Origin: Yeosuana aromativorans
Lineage (GTDB): Bacteria; Bacteroidota; Bacteroidia; Flavobacteriales; Flavobacteriaceae
Assembly: GCF_014646655.1 (NCBI RefSeq)
Contig: NZ_BMNR01000004.1
Span: forward strand, 248,001-312,000
Reading direction: 5' to 3'
Length of the DNA: 64,000 nt
In this document: positions 7,519 to 16,627 of the stretch, piece by piece
Layout: each line of letters begins with the position of its first letter
Position numbering within the stretch: position 1 is the stretch's first letter
The notes under the pieces: model-generated
Databases searched by the model: none
Told to the model about the DNA's origin: nothing
The model's input: the letters and a program-made list of their open reading frames with translations, nothing else
Made by a program: the position numbers and the translations under genes

Positions 7519-8799
7519 ATGGATACTGTTCAAAAAATAGTTATTGTCGGAGCTGGATTTGCCGGATTGCGGCTTGCTCAAGACTTAATAAACAACCCAA
7601 ATTTTGAAATTTACTTAATTGACAAGCACAACTTTCATCAATTTCAACCATTGATGTATCAAGTAGCCACGGCTCGGTTGGAACCTGCAAGTATTTCTTT
7701 TCCACTGCGGAAAGTATTTCAAAAGGCTAAAAATGTTAAGATTAGAATTGCCAAGGTGAAGCATGTTGATTACAACAAAAAATTCATAACAACATCAATT
7801 GGAACATTTGATTATGATCATTTAGTAATCGCAATAGGCTGTACCACCAATTATTTTGGAAATAACAATTTGAAGGATTATGCTTATCCCATGAAAACCA
7901 TTCCAGAGGCCATTCAGCTTAGGAACCGTATTCTGCAAACTTTTGAAGATGCTTTAAATACCACGGACCAAGACAAACTTCAATCCTTATTAAATTTTGT
8001 GATTGTTGGCGGTGGCCCAACCGGAGTTGAGTTGGCAGGCGCTTTATCAGAAATGAAACGTTATATTCTTCCTAAGGATTATCCTGATAAAGATTTCTCT
8101 AAATTAACCATTTACCTATTGGAAGGTGCACCCCACACACTGAACCCCATGAGTGAAGGTTCAAAAAAAATGTCCCAAAAATATCTAGAAGAGTTGGGGG
8201 TTATTGTTAAAACCAATACGATTGTTAGCGATTATGACGGCTCGGTCGTTACTTTGAACAATGGCGAGAAAATACATTCTAAAAATGTTATTTGGGCAGC
8301 CGGTGTTACTGGTAACTTTATTGAAGGGTTTCCTAAAGAAAGCTTTACAAGAGGAAACCGATTAGTCGTCAACCGATTTAATGAAGTTAAACATTTAGAA
8401 CATGTTTATGCCTTGGGAGATATTGCCTTTATGGAAACCCAAAAGTATCCACATGGGCACCCTCAGGTTGCAAGTGTTGCACTTCAGCAGGCTGAACTGT
8501 TGGCTAAAAACCTTAAAAGCATTAGTAAACAAAAAGCCAAAAAAGAATTTGAATATACCGATAAAGGCTCCATGGCCACTATAGGCAAACGCAAGGCAGT
8601 TGTTGACCTACCCAAGTTCAGTTTTCAAGGGCGCATGGCCTGGTTTACCTGGATGTTTATCCACCTCATGCTGATACTGAGCGTTAAAAACAAGCTTTTA
8701 ATTTTTATGAACTGGACCATTAGCTATTTTAATAACGACAGCACCTTGAGAATCATCATGAAACCTGCCAAAAATAAGGTTAAAACCAAAGTAGATTAA
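7519..8799 (+). CDS. ndh: Type II NADH dehydrogenase (NADH:quinone oxidoreductase)
   Basis: The 426-residue flavoprotein oxidises NADH and reduces membrane quinone without pumping ions. It has an N-terminal FAD-binding Rossmann motif (VGAGFAG, near residue 10) and a second nucleotide-binding motif for NADH (VGGGPTGVELAG, near residue 161). The ALGD block near residue 300 contacts FAD. The C-terminal hydrophobic helices (WFTWMFIHLMLIL) match the membrane-anchoring part of NDH-2. The gene stands alone, with a terminator upstream. Other pyridine-nucleotide disulfide oxidoreductases are less likely because no redox CxxxxC motif is present. Confidence 0.9.
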   Translation: MDTVQKIVIVGAGFAGLRLAQDLINNPNFEIYLIDKHNFHQFQPLMYQVATARLEPASISFPLRKVFQKAKNVKIRIAKVKHVDYNKKFITTSIGTFDYDHLVIAIGCTTNYFGNNNLKDYAYPMKTIPEAIQLRNRILQTFEDALNTTDQDKLQSLLNFVIVGGGPTGVELAGALSEMKRYILPKDYPDKDFSKLTIYLLEGAPHTLNPMSEGSKKMSQKYLEELGVIVKTNTIVSDYDGSVVTLNNGEKIHSKNVIWAAGVTGNFIEGFPKESFTRGNRLVVNRFNEVKHLEHVYALGDIAFMETQKYPHGHPQVASVALQQAELLAKNLKSISKQKAKKEFEYTDKGSMATIGKRKAVVDLPKFSFQGRMAWFTWMFIHLMLILSVKNKLLIFMNWTISYFNNDSTLRIIMKPAKNKVKTKVD

Positions 8800-8885
8800 T
8801 TCCCTTAAAATCAGTTCTCTCCTAACTATTTAAATCATTCAGCTTATAAGCGAAAAGGTTATAGTGTTAAAATTCTATAAAAATT

Positions 8886-8926
8886 AATTTAAACAAACGT
8901 TTAATTTAAACAAATGTTTAAATTTG
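8886..8926 (+). promoter_or_regulatory. Promoter and tandem palindromic operator of the efflux operon
   Basis: The -7 element TAAATTTG lies at 8919-8926 and matches TAnnTTTG exactly. Overlapping it is a perfect 9+9 bp palindrome with a 4-bp spacer (arms AATTTAAAC 8903-8911 and GTTTAAATT 8916-8924). A nearly identical copy sits 17 bp upstream (AATTTAAAC 8886-8894, GTTTAATT 8899-8906). Two adjacent symmetric sites on the core promoter suggest binding of the TetR protein encoded just downstream, so repression by its own product is the likely mode. Confidence 0.65.
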
Positions 8927-8952
8927 CGTCGTAATTTCAAAATTTAAGTGTT

Positions 8953-9573
8953 GTGGAATTAAACGATAAGCAAATTCAAATTCTGGAAACCGCCGAAAAA
9001 TTATTTTCAGAAAACGGTTTTGATGGTGCTTCTGTTCGCCAAATAGCAAAAGCAGCAGAGGTTAACATAGCCATGATTTCATATTATTTTGGATCAAAGG
9101 AAAAGTTGTTGGAATCACTTTTCTTATACAGAATGTCTGATTTTAAAATGCAATTGGAGTCTGTAATTTCAAAAAACACTTCTTACATTGAAACTTTGGA
9201 TGCTATCATAGCCTTAATTGTTAAACGTGTTCACCGAAATAGGCGCACCCATAAAATCATCAATTTTGAGTATTCCAATAGTTGTCGACAAATTGACTTT
9301 GAAAGTTACTTGGAACAGAAAAAGGAAAACCTAAAGGTGATTGAGACCTTTGTTAAAAACGGCCAAAAAGAAGGCGTGTTTATCAAAAACGTAAATATCA
9401 ATTTGCTAACGCCTACCATTTTAGGGACCTACTTTCATTTTTATTACAACAAAAAATATTACAAAACCTTATTGAATCTGGAAGATGATAATTCCATTGA
9501 ACAGTATGTTCATAACGAACTTACGCATCATATACAAAACACAGTAAAAGCATTACTCACTTATGACAAGTAA
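8953..9573 (+). CDS. TetR-family transcriptional regulator of the efflux operon
   Basis: The 206-residue protein has an N-terminal TetR helix-turn-helix. AEKLFSENGFDGASVRQIAKAAEVNIAMISYYFGSKEKLLE (its recognisable pieces are SVRQIAKAA and ISYYFGSKE) covers roughly residues 10-50. The ligand-binding C-terminal domain is not specific. The start is GTG at 8953, 27 bases after the -7 element, so the mRNA leader is very short. It overlaps the TolC-like gene by 11 bases and should repress the whole operon from the palindromes upstream. The inducer is unknown. Confidence 0.88.
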   Translation: MELNDKQIQILETAEKLFSENGFDGASVRQIAKAAEVNIAMISYYFGSKEKLLESLFLYRMSDFKMQLESVISKNTSYIETLDAIIALIVKRVHRNRRTHKIINFEYSNSCRQIDFESYLEQKKENLKVIETFVKNGQKEGVFIKNVNINLLTPTILGTYFHFYYNKKYYKTLLNLEDDNSIEQYVHNELTHHIQNTVKALLTYDK

Positions 9574-10888
9574 ATTTTTAACCAGCCTTGTTATTGTATT
9601 TATTAGCATATCAAACCTCAAGGCACAACAGATACAACCAATAACCCTTGAAGAGGCCGTACAGATGGCTTTGCAAAACAGTGACGCCTCAAAACTGGCG
9701 GACACAAAGGTTTTATCTGCCCAAAACGAATTAAACGTTACCAAAAACCTGCAATATCCCGATGTAAAATTATCAGGACAGTACCTGTATTTGGCCAATG
9801 CAAATGTCGATTTAAAAATAAATACAGGCAATAACTCTGGTTCAAGCAACACAGGAAACAACAATGCTCCAAATGTCCATCAATTATTACTTGGACAAGC
9901 AAATGTTTCGCTTCCTTTATTTTCTGGTTTTAAACTTAATAACACCATTAAGGCCAGTGAAAGTTTGTATAAAGCAGCCGATTATAAATCAAAAAACGAC
10001 AAGGAACAACTCAGCCTTGAGGTCATTAACGATTATTTGAGCTTATACAAAGCAAGGCAAACCATTATCCTTATTGAAACTAATTTAAAAAGTGCCCACC
10101 AGCGTGTCGTTGATTTTTCAGCAAAGGAACAAAACGGTTTACTGGCAAGAAATGATTTACTGAAAGCCCAAATCCAAGAATCAAACATTGAATTATCACT
10201 TGAAGATGCCAAAAAAAATGAAGCTATTTTAAACTATCGGTTAGCGATGCTTTTAAAACTTCCGGAAGGCACCAAAACTGATATTGTTGCTCCAGAATTT
10301 GGCTTGGTTTCAAACCAACCTGTAACAGATGTTATCAATAGAAATGATTTGGAAGCCCTTCGGTATCAAGAACAAGCTGCTGAACAGCAAATAAAAGTGG
10401 CCAAGAGCAAATATTTTCCATCGCTAGCATTATCAGGCGGTTACATTGCTTTGGATTTACAAAACGCATTGACCGTTACCAATGCCATGAATATTGGTAT
10501 TGGTGTTTCGTATAACCTATCGGATTTATTCAAGGCTAAAAGTGATGTTAGGTTGGCCAAGACGAAAACCAAAGAACTTCAGTATACAATCAATATGAAG
10601 ACCGATCAAATAAAGGTTGACATAGAAAATGCCAAACAAGATTATCAATTGGCAATAAAAAAATATCATGTGTATACAGAATCACAAATACAAGCCGAAG
10701 AAAATTATCGCATTGTAAAAGACAAGTATGACAATGGTTTGGCCGATACCAATGATTTACTGGAAGCTGACGTTGATCAACTTCAAGCCAAACTAAATGT
10801 AGCTTATGCCAAGGCAGGTATTACCCAAAAATATTACGAATTATTGGCCGCTCAAGGTCAACTCAACAACACATTAAATCAACAATAA
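9563..10888 (+). CDS. TolC-family outer-membrane efflux channel
   Basis: The 441-residue protein begins with a signal peptide ending at KAQQ and a QPITLEEAVQMALQNS start characteristic of the outer-membrane efflux protein family. Long amphipathic helical segments alternate with beta-strand stretches in the usual two-fold repeat. It would form the trimeric outer-membrane exit duct for the pump encoded downstream. It overlaps the regulator gene by 11 bases and precedes the HlyD-like gene by 13, so it is part of one operon. Confidence 0.9.
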   Translation: MTSKFLTSLVIVFISISNLKAQQIQPITLEEAVQMALQNSDASKLADTKVLSAQNELNVTKNLQYPDVKLSGQYLYLANANVDLKINTGNNSGSSNTGNNNAPNVHQLLLGQANVSLPLFSGFKLNNTIKASESLYKAADYKSKNDKEQLSLEVINDYLSLYKARQTIILIETNLKSAHQRVVDFSAKEQNGLLARNDLLKAQIQESNIELSLEDAKKNEAILNYRLAMLLKLPEGTKTDIVAPEFGLVSNQPVTDVINRNDLEALRYQEQAAEQQIKVAKSKYFPSLALSGGYIALDLQNALTVTNAMNIGIGVSYNLSDLFKAKSDVRLAKTKTKELQYTINMKTDQIKVDIENAKQDYQLAIKKYHVYTESQIQAEENYRIVKDKYDNGLADTNDLLEADVDQLQAKLNVAYAKAGITQKYYELLAAQGQLNNTLNQQ

Positions 10889-10901
10889 TTCTTTTATCAA
10901 C

Positions 10902-11984
10902 ATGGAACAAAAGAAAAAGACCAATAAAAAATTTATCATCATTATTTCTGTATTAGTTTCCATAGGAGTTATTTATGGAAGTTACAAATTCATTCACTCC
11001 TTATCACACGAAGAAACCGATGATGCCCAAATAGAAGCCAACATGAATCCCATAATTCCGCATGTAGGAGGTTATATTAAAAAGGTATATGTTACAGACA
11101 ATCAAAAAGTACAAAAAGGCGACACCCTATTTGTGATTGACGATAGGGATTACGTGGTTCAACTTGAGCAAGCCAAAGCTCAACTGGCAGCTGCTGAAAG
11201 TGGTTTAACAGTCTCGCAAGTCAGCATTGGCTCTTATAAAGCTAATACGTCAACTGCAGAAGCTCAGGTAAACTCAACGAAGAGTACCATTGAAACTGCA
11301 AAAACCAAATTATGGCGAGCTACTAATGATTTTGAGCGTTATGAAAATCTGTATAAAAACCATTCCATAACGGCTCAACAATATGAACAAGCATTGGCTG
11401 CCAAACAAGAAGCCGAACAGCAATTAGAAACATTACAAAGTCAGCAAAAAGCAACACAAAGCCAAAAGAATGCTGCAGTACAACAAACCCAAATTTCAGA
11501 AAAACAAGTATCTGTTGCAGAGGCCAATGTAAAAAGCGCCCAAGCTCAAGTAGATGCTGCAAAACTGAATTTAAGCTATACGGTTGTCACTGCTCCTATT
11601 GATGGGCAATTGTCAAATGTAAGCATACAAACCGGACAGTTTGTTCAACCGGGACAAGCATTGTTCTATTTGGTTAACACTCAAGAAAAATGGGTAGTGG
11701 CTAATTTTAAGGAAACCCAACTGGAAAAAATGGAAATTGGCCAAAAAGTAAGCATTAAGGCCGATGCGTTTCCTGGTGAAACATTCCAAGCTGAAGTATC
11801 AGCTTTCTCACCAGCCACAGGGGCTCGTTTTTCATTGTTGCCGCCGGATAATGCAACTGGAAACTTTGTAAAAACCATTCAGCGGTTACCGGTAAAAATA
11901 GACTTCACAAAAAACAACGATTCCAATAAATTACAAAAATTACGTTCAGGAATGAACGTGGTTGTCGATGTCCATTTAAAATAA
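10902..11984 (+). CDS. HlyD/EmrA-family periplasmic adaptor
   Basis: The 360-residue membrane-fusion protein has one N-terminal transmembrane helix (about residues 10-30) followed by the TDDAQIEA motif typical of EmrA-type adaptors. A lipoyl-like half (VTDNQKVQKGDTLFVID) is split by a long Gln/Ala-rich coiled-coil hairpin (about residues 85-215). It then returns as the second half (VTAPIDGQLSNVSIQTGQ) and a beta-barrel domain. It should bridge the inner-membrane MFS pump and the TolC-like channel. Confidence 0.92.
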   Translation: MEQKKKTNKKFIIIISVLVSIGVIYGSYKFIHSLSHEETDDAQIEANMNPIIPHVGGYIKKVYVTDNQKVQKGDTLFVIDDRDYVVQLEQAKAQLAAAESGLTVSQVSIGSYKANTSTAEAQVNSTKSTIETAKTKLWRATNDFERYENLYKNHSITAQQYEQALAAKQEAEQQLETLQSQQKATQSQKNAAVQQTQISEKQVSVAEANVKSAQAQVDAAKLNLSYTVVTAPIDGQLSNVSIQTGQFVQPGQALFYLVNTQEKWVVANFKETQLEKMEIGQKVSIKADAFPGETFQAEVSAFSPATGARFSLLPPDNATGNFVKTIQRLPVKIDFTKNNDSNKLQKLRSGMNVVVDVHLK

Positions 11985-11987
11985 ATT

Positions 11988-13565
11988 ATGCTACAAGACG
12001 AAAACGACTTAGTAGAATACGGCTTCAGACGGGTTATTATAACTATTACGGCTATTCTGTGTGCCCTTTTGGAAATAGTGGATACAACCATTGTCAATGT
12101 GGCGCTCAATGATATGCGTGGTAGTTTGGGAGCATCGTTAACTGATATTGCTTGGGTAATAACCGCTTACGCTATTGCCAACGTCATCATCATACCCATG
12201 ACCAGTTGGCTGTCAAAACAATTTGGCAGGCGCAATTATTTTGCCACCTCAATTATCATTTTCACGATGGCTTCCTTTTTATGTGGTAACGCTGATAATA
12301 TTTGGGAGCTGGTCATTTTTAGGTTTATTCAAGGTTTAGGTGGTGGTGCGCTGTTAGTTACGGCCCAAACCATCATTACCGAAAGTTATCCAGTTGCGAA
12401 ACGTGGTATGGCGCAAGCCATTTACGGCATGGGTGTTATTGTTGGACCAACTTTAGGGCCTCCTTTAGGTGGTTATTTGGTAGATAATTACTCATGGCCT
12501 TACATCTTTTATATCAATCTCCCTATTGGTATTTTAGCTGCTTTTTTGACTTTTATTTATGTTAGAAGTCCAAAATACGGCAAAAAACTAAGAGCAAATC
12601 AAGTCGATTGGATAGGGATAGTGCTTTTGGCTACGTTTATTGGGTCTTTACAATTTGTCTTGGAACACGGTCAACAAGACGATTGGTTTAACAATGGTCT
12701 TATTGTGGCCTTAAGCGTCGCTTCATTATTTGGTTTAATTCTTTTTATATGGCGCGAAATGACCTACGAACATCCCATTGTAAATTTAAGGGTACTAAAG
12801 GATGGCAATCTAAGAATAGGAACCATTATGACTTTTATTATGGGATTTGGTTTGTATGGTTCAACGTTTATCATTCCTATTTATACGCAATCCGTTTTAG
12901 GTTTTACAGCCACAGATGCCGGTTTGCTACTCATCCCCAGCTCAATTACCACGGGAATCATGATGCCGTTTATTGGTAAGATGTTACAAAATGGTGTGCC
13001 TCAAAAATATCTGGTCACTGGTGGATTTACCATCTTTTTCATTTATAGCTTATGGATGTATCTCATTATGACCCCAGATACTGGAGCGGAACATTTCTTT
13101 TGGCCTTTAGTGGTTAGAGGTATTGGTTTGGGACTACTATTTGTACCTATCACCACACTGTCATTATCCACATTAAAAGGCAAGGATATTGGGGATGGCG
13201 CAGCGTTTACTGGTATGACACGGCAATTGGGCGGTTCCTTTGGAATAGCTATCATCACAACATTTATTGCTCGTTGGACTCAACAACATCGCGTGGATTT
13301 GTTGCCAAACATAACGGCCGTGGACTTTAACGTACAACAACGCCTACATGGTTTGCAGCAACTTTTTATAAGTAAAGGGTATGCTATCAATGAAGCCTTA
13401 AATAAAGCCTATAAGATGTTGGATTATACAGTTAATAGACAAGCCACCGTTTTATCTTATATGGATGTTTTTATTTTTCTGGGTGTTTTATTCTTGCTCT
13501 GTGTTCCTTTTGTGCTATTGATAAAAAAGGGAGCTGGAAAGATAGATACCAGTGCAGCTCATTAG
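11988..13565 (+). CDS. DHA2-family drug:proton antiporter, EmrB-like
   Basis: The 525-residue inner-membrane protein has about 14 hydrophobic segments, the size and topology of the DHA2 (EmrB/QacA) branch of the major facilitator superfamily. Visible marks include LDIVDTTIVNVAL-like motif D1 (EIVDTTIVNVAL), WLSKQFGRRNYF (motif A) and GPTLGPPLGG (motif C of antiporters). With the adaptor and channel genes it completes a tripartite efflux pump. The substrate cannot be deduced. It starts 3 bases after the adaptor gene, and no terminator is seen after it. Confidence 0.93.
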   Translation: MLQDENDLVEYGFRRVIITITAILCALLEIVDTTIVNVALNDMRGSLGASLTDIAWVITAYAIANVIIIPMTSWLSKQFGRRNYFATSIIIFTMASFLCGNADNIWELVIFRFIQGLGGGALLVTAQTIITESYPVAKRGMAQAIYGMGVIVGPTLGPPLGGYLVDNYSWPYIFYINLPIGILAAFLTFIYVRSPKYGKKLRANQVDWIGIVLLATFIGSLQFVLEHGQQDDWFNNGLIVALSVASLFGLILFIWREMTYEHPIVNLRVLKDGNLRIGTIMTFIMGFGLYGSTFIIPIYTQSVLGFTATDAGLLLIPSSITTGIMMPFIGKMLQNGVPQKYLVTGGFTIFFIYSLWMYLIMTPDTGAEHFFWPLVVRGIGLGLLFVPITTLSLSTLKGKDIGDGAAFTGMTRQLGGSFGIAIITTFIARWTQQHRVDLLPNITAVDFNVQQRLHGLQQLFISKGYAINEALNKAYKMLDYTVNRQATVLSYMDVFIFLGVLFLLCVPFVLLIKKGAGKIDTSAAH

Positions 13566-13696
13566 ATAGATTTGTATAAGAATAGATTGAATACAGTAAA
13601 ATACCTCAAACATTTCAAAACGTTTTGTTATTTTAAAAAAACTAAAAACAATATTTTTAACGTATATTTTATATTATCAATCTTAATTCTGTAAAC

Positions 13697-14428
13697 ATGA
13701 AAAAAAACCTTAGTGCCATTGTATTTGCCATTGCCATTGTTATCGCCTCAGTTATATTGGGACATGCCGTAATTAATAGAAACAAAAAAGCAGGAACCAT
13801 ATCAGTTACAGGATTGGGAAAAACCGATTTTACTTCAGACCTTATTGTTTGGGAAGCCAAATTTTCGCAAGTAAACAGCGATTTAAAACAGGCCTATGCC
13901 GATTTAAAAAAAGACAAGGAAACCATTTCTGAATACTTCAAATCAAAAGGATTAAGTGATAGCGTCATTGTTTTTAACGCTGTTGAAACCAATAAAAACT
14001 TCAAACAAAACTACACCTCAGACGGGAAATATCTGGGACAAGAATTTACTGGCTACACATTAAGCCAAACGGTTCAGATTAATTCTAAAGATGTTGAAAA
14101 AGTCGAAAAAATTTCCAGGGAGGTCACAGAACTGTTAAACAAAGGCATTCAACTGTATTCCATGGCGCCAAGATATTATTACACAAAATTGGAAGATCTA
14201 AAAATTGAAATGGTTTCCAGAGCGACTGAAAATGCACGCTTACGAGCCAAAAGCATTTCAGAGAATTCTGGAGCTAGCTTAGGCGAACTATCCACTGCGC
14301 AAATGGGAATTTTTCAAATTACTGGACAAAACTCCAATGAAGACTATTCTTGGGGAGGTGCCTACAATACCTCATCAAAGGAAAAAACAGCTTCCATTAC
14401 CATGAAACTCACCTATTTGGTGAAATAA
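13697..14428 (+). CDS. SIMPL-domain (DUF541) envelope protein
   Basis: The 243-residue protein has an N-terminal hydrophobic segment (about residues 7-25) that is a signal anchor or signal peptide. The SIMPL/DUF541 domain follows, recognisable by the ISVTGLGKTDFTSDL start, the YTLSQTVQINSKDVEKV middle and the RAKSISENSGASLGEL segment. Members are periplasmic or membrane-attached proteins of poorly known function; some are linked to oxidative stress or signalling. It is monocistronic as far as can be seen. Confidence 0.8.
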   Translation: MKKNLSAIVFAIAIVIASVILGHAVINRNKKAGTISVTGLGKTDFTSDLIVWEAKFSQVNSDLKQAYADLKKDKETISEYFKSKGLSDSVIVFNAVETNKNFKQNYTSDGKYLGQEFTGYTLSQTVQINSKDVEKVEKISREVTELLNKGIQLYSMAPRYYYTKLEDLKIEMVSRATENARLRAKSISENSGASLGELSTAQMGIFQITGQNSNEDYSWGGAYNTSSKEKTASITMKLTYLVK

Positions 14429-14603
14429 CTTTTAACATCATAAAACACCTTTCACTTTTTATTGGTCTTAGCTTTATGATATTACCATAAAATTCATTAT
14501 CATTAAGACTATGAAATGTCCGTTAACAATTAATTTCAAACCAAGCAAAATGATAATTGGGGCATTCCATCTGACCTTTAAAAAAGCATATAAGTATTAA
14601 CAG

Positions 14604-16127
14604 ATGAAAGACATTGAAAATATTGAACTGGCTTACCTGAGTTTAGACGACTATCAGGAACTTAAAAAAGCCATGATAGCATCTTACACAACCATGCCAG
14701 ATGCCATTTGGGATGAACACCACATTAGGACGTTGATTAAAAAATTCCCGGAGGGCCAGGTTGTTATAAAAATAAACAATCATATAGCCGGCTGTGCCTT
14801 ATCCATTATTGTAGATTACAGCAAATTTGATGACAACCATACCTACAAAGAAATAACGGGAAATTACACCTTTAATACGCATACCAATACTGGAGACATG
14901 ATGTATGGAATTGACATATTCATCAAACCAGAATTTAGAGGATTGCGTTTAGGCAGACGACTTTACGACTACAGAAAAGAGCTGTGCGAACGATTAAACT
15001 TGAAAGGTCTTGCTTTTGGTGGAAGAATTCCTAATTACCATAAATATTCAGATGCCCTAACACCTAAAGAATATATTGAAAAGGTTAGACGAAAAGAAAT
15101 CCATGATCCGGTTTTGAACTTTCAAATATCCAATGATTTTCATCCAGCTAGGATTTTAAAAAATTATTTGGAAGGGGATGCCTCATCGCAAGAATATGCC
15201 GTACTGCTGGAATGGGACAATATTTATTACGAAAAAAACAACAAAAAGGCTACTACAGTAAAAAAAATTGTTCGACTGGGCTTGGTGCAATGGCAAATGC
15301 GGTTGTATAAAGACTTGGATGAATTGATGCAGCAAGCCGAGTTTTTTGTGGATGCTGTTTCTGGATATCGCAGTGATTTTGCATTGTTTCCAGAGTTTTT
15401 CAACGCCCCTTTAATGGCCGAAAACAATCATTTATCAACTCCTGAGGCCATTCGTGAATTAGCAAAACACACCAATGAAATAGTACAGCGCTTTTCAAGA
15501 TTGGCCATCTCATACAACATCAACATCATAACAGGAAGCATGCCCGAAATGGTTGGCAATACACTTCACAATGTCGGTTATTTATGCCGTCGTGATGGTA
15601 GTATGGAACGTTATGAAAAATTACACGTTACACCCGATGAAGCCAAGGTTTGGGGTATGGTTGGTGGCAACCAGTTAAAAGCGTTTGATACGGATTGTGG
15701 TAAAATAGGCATCTTGATATGTTACGATTCTGAATTCCCCGAATTAAGCAGGTTATTAGCTGATGAAGGCATGGATATTTTATTTATTCCCTTTTTAACC
15801 GATACCCAGAATGGCTTTTCCCGCGTGAGGCATTGTGCCCAAGCCCGTGCCATTGAAAACGAATGCTATGTAGCCATTGCAGGCAGTGTTGGTAATTTAC
15901 CAAAGGTTCAAAACATGGATATCCAGTTTGCACAATCCATGGTATTTACACCTTGTGATTTTGCGTTTCCTACCAACGGTGTTAAGGCCGAAGCAACCCA
16001 AAATACCGAAATGATTTTAATAGCAGATGTTGATATTGATTTGTTGAGAGAGCTCAATCAGTTTGGAAGTGTGAGAAACTTAAAAGATCGACGTAAGGAT
16101 CTTTTCGAACTAAAAAAATTACCATAA
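14604..16127 (+). CDS. Fused GNAT acetyltransferase and nitrilase-superfamily amidohydrolase
   Basis: The 507-residue protein joins two enzymes. Residues 1-210 form a GNAT N-acetyltransferase with the acetyl-CoA loop RGLRLG (112-117). Residues 222-500 form a carbon-nitrogen hydrolase whose catalytic triad is visible as Glu264 (FPEFF), Lys339 (EKLHVTPDE) and Cys373 (ICYDSEFPE). The nitrilase half should hydrolyse an amide or carbamoyl substrate. The link suggests that acylation and deamidation act on the same or sequential metabolites. Similar fusions occur widely in Bacteroidetes, but I know of no established substrate. No obvious promoter or terminator borders it. Confidence 0.87.
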   Translation: MKDIENIELAYLSLDDYQELKKAMIASYTTMPDAIWDEHHIRTLIKKFPEGQVVIKINNHIAGCALSIIVDYSKFDDNHTYKEITGNYTFNTHTNTGDMMYGIDIFIKPEFRGLRLGRRLYDYRKELCERLNLKGLAFGGRIPNYHKYSDALTPKEYIEKVRRKEIHDPVLNFQISNDFHPARILKNYLEGDASSQEYAVLLEWDNIYYEKNNKKATTVKKIVRLGLVQWQMRLYKDLDELMQQAEFFVDAVSGYRSDFALFPEFFNAPLMAENNHLSTPEAIRELAKHTNEIVQRFSRLAISYNINIITGSMPEMVGNTLHNVGYLCRRDGSMERYEKLHVTPDEAKVWGMVGGNQLKAFDTDCGKIGILICYDSEFPELSRLLADEGMDILFIPFLTDTQNGFSRVRHCAQARAIENECYVAIAGSVGNLPKVQNMDIQFAQSMVFTPCDFAFPTNGVKAEATQNTEMILIADVDIDLLRELNQFGSVRNLKDRRKDLFELKKLP

Positions 16128-16221
16128 TTTTTAACTTTAAAAATAAACAAACCATTTCCATTAAACCTTGTTGAAAAAAAAATGTCTTATGCATCGTATT
16201 AACAATTTAAAACAATATCCA

Positions 16222-16530
16222 ATGAAATTCAATAGCTTAACAATCGTTATTCTGGCATTAGGTTTAATTGGCTTTACCCAAGCAAACGCCCAAAACAAAA
16301 AACCCGATCCCCAAAAAATGTTTAACAGCATTGACACCAACAAAGATGGTTCTATCTCTTTAGAAGAATTTAAAGCAAAAAAAAGAAAGCAAGAAGTAAA
16401 ACCAGAGGTGTTAGAAAAAAGATATGCTCACATGGATGCTGACAACAATGGTTCTGTTACTTTAGAAGAATTTAAAGCTGGGCTTGCAAAAGGCAAAGGC
16501 ATGAAAGACAAAAAGAAAAAAGAAAAATAG
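16222..16530 (+). CDS. Secreted EF-hand calcium-binding protein
   Basis: Starting at ATG 16222 gives 102 residues with a clean signal peptide (cleaved near QANAQ). An upstream TTG at 16168 would only add a non-signal-like tail. Two canonical EF-hand loops are present: 38-49 (DTNKDGSISLEE) and 72-83 (DADNNGSVTLEE), each with acidic residues at positions 1, 3/5 and Glu at 12. The C-terminus is a Lys-rich tail. It should be a small periplasmic or exported calcium-binding protein; the partner is unknown. A strong terminator follows. Confidence 0.85.
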   Translation: MKFNSLTIVILALGLIGFTQANAQNKKPDPQKMFNSIDTNKDGSISLEEFKAKKRKQEVKPEVLEKRYAHMDADNNGSVTLEEFKAGLAKGKGMKDKKKKEK

Positions 16531-16554
16531 ACATTCTGTTTATCCTTGATTTTT

Positions 16555-16592
16555 AATATAACCCATGAGCATTCATGGGTTATATTTTTTTT
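16555..16592 (+). terminator. Intrinsic terminator after the EF-hand gene
   Basis: A perfect 14-bp stem, arms 16555-16568 and 16573-16586, with a GCAT loop runs into a T tract. It cleanly separates the EF-hand gene from trmL. Confidence 0.9.
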
Positions 16593-16599
16593 ACATTTG
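16592..16599 (+). promoter_or_regulatory. Candidate -7 element for trmL
   Basis: TACATTTG matches TAnnTTTG exactly, 28 bases before the trmL start and directly behind the terminator. No convincing TTG is found at the -33 position. Confidence 0.4.
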
Positions 16600-16627
16600 G
16601 CCATGTTTTTATTTTAATCAACAACCA

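Noticed and set aside
16565-16627. Longer N-terminus for trmL
   Set aside because: It begins inside the terminator hairpin and adds residues not found at the start of the TrmL family.
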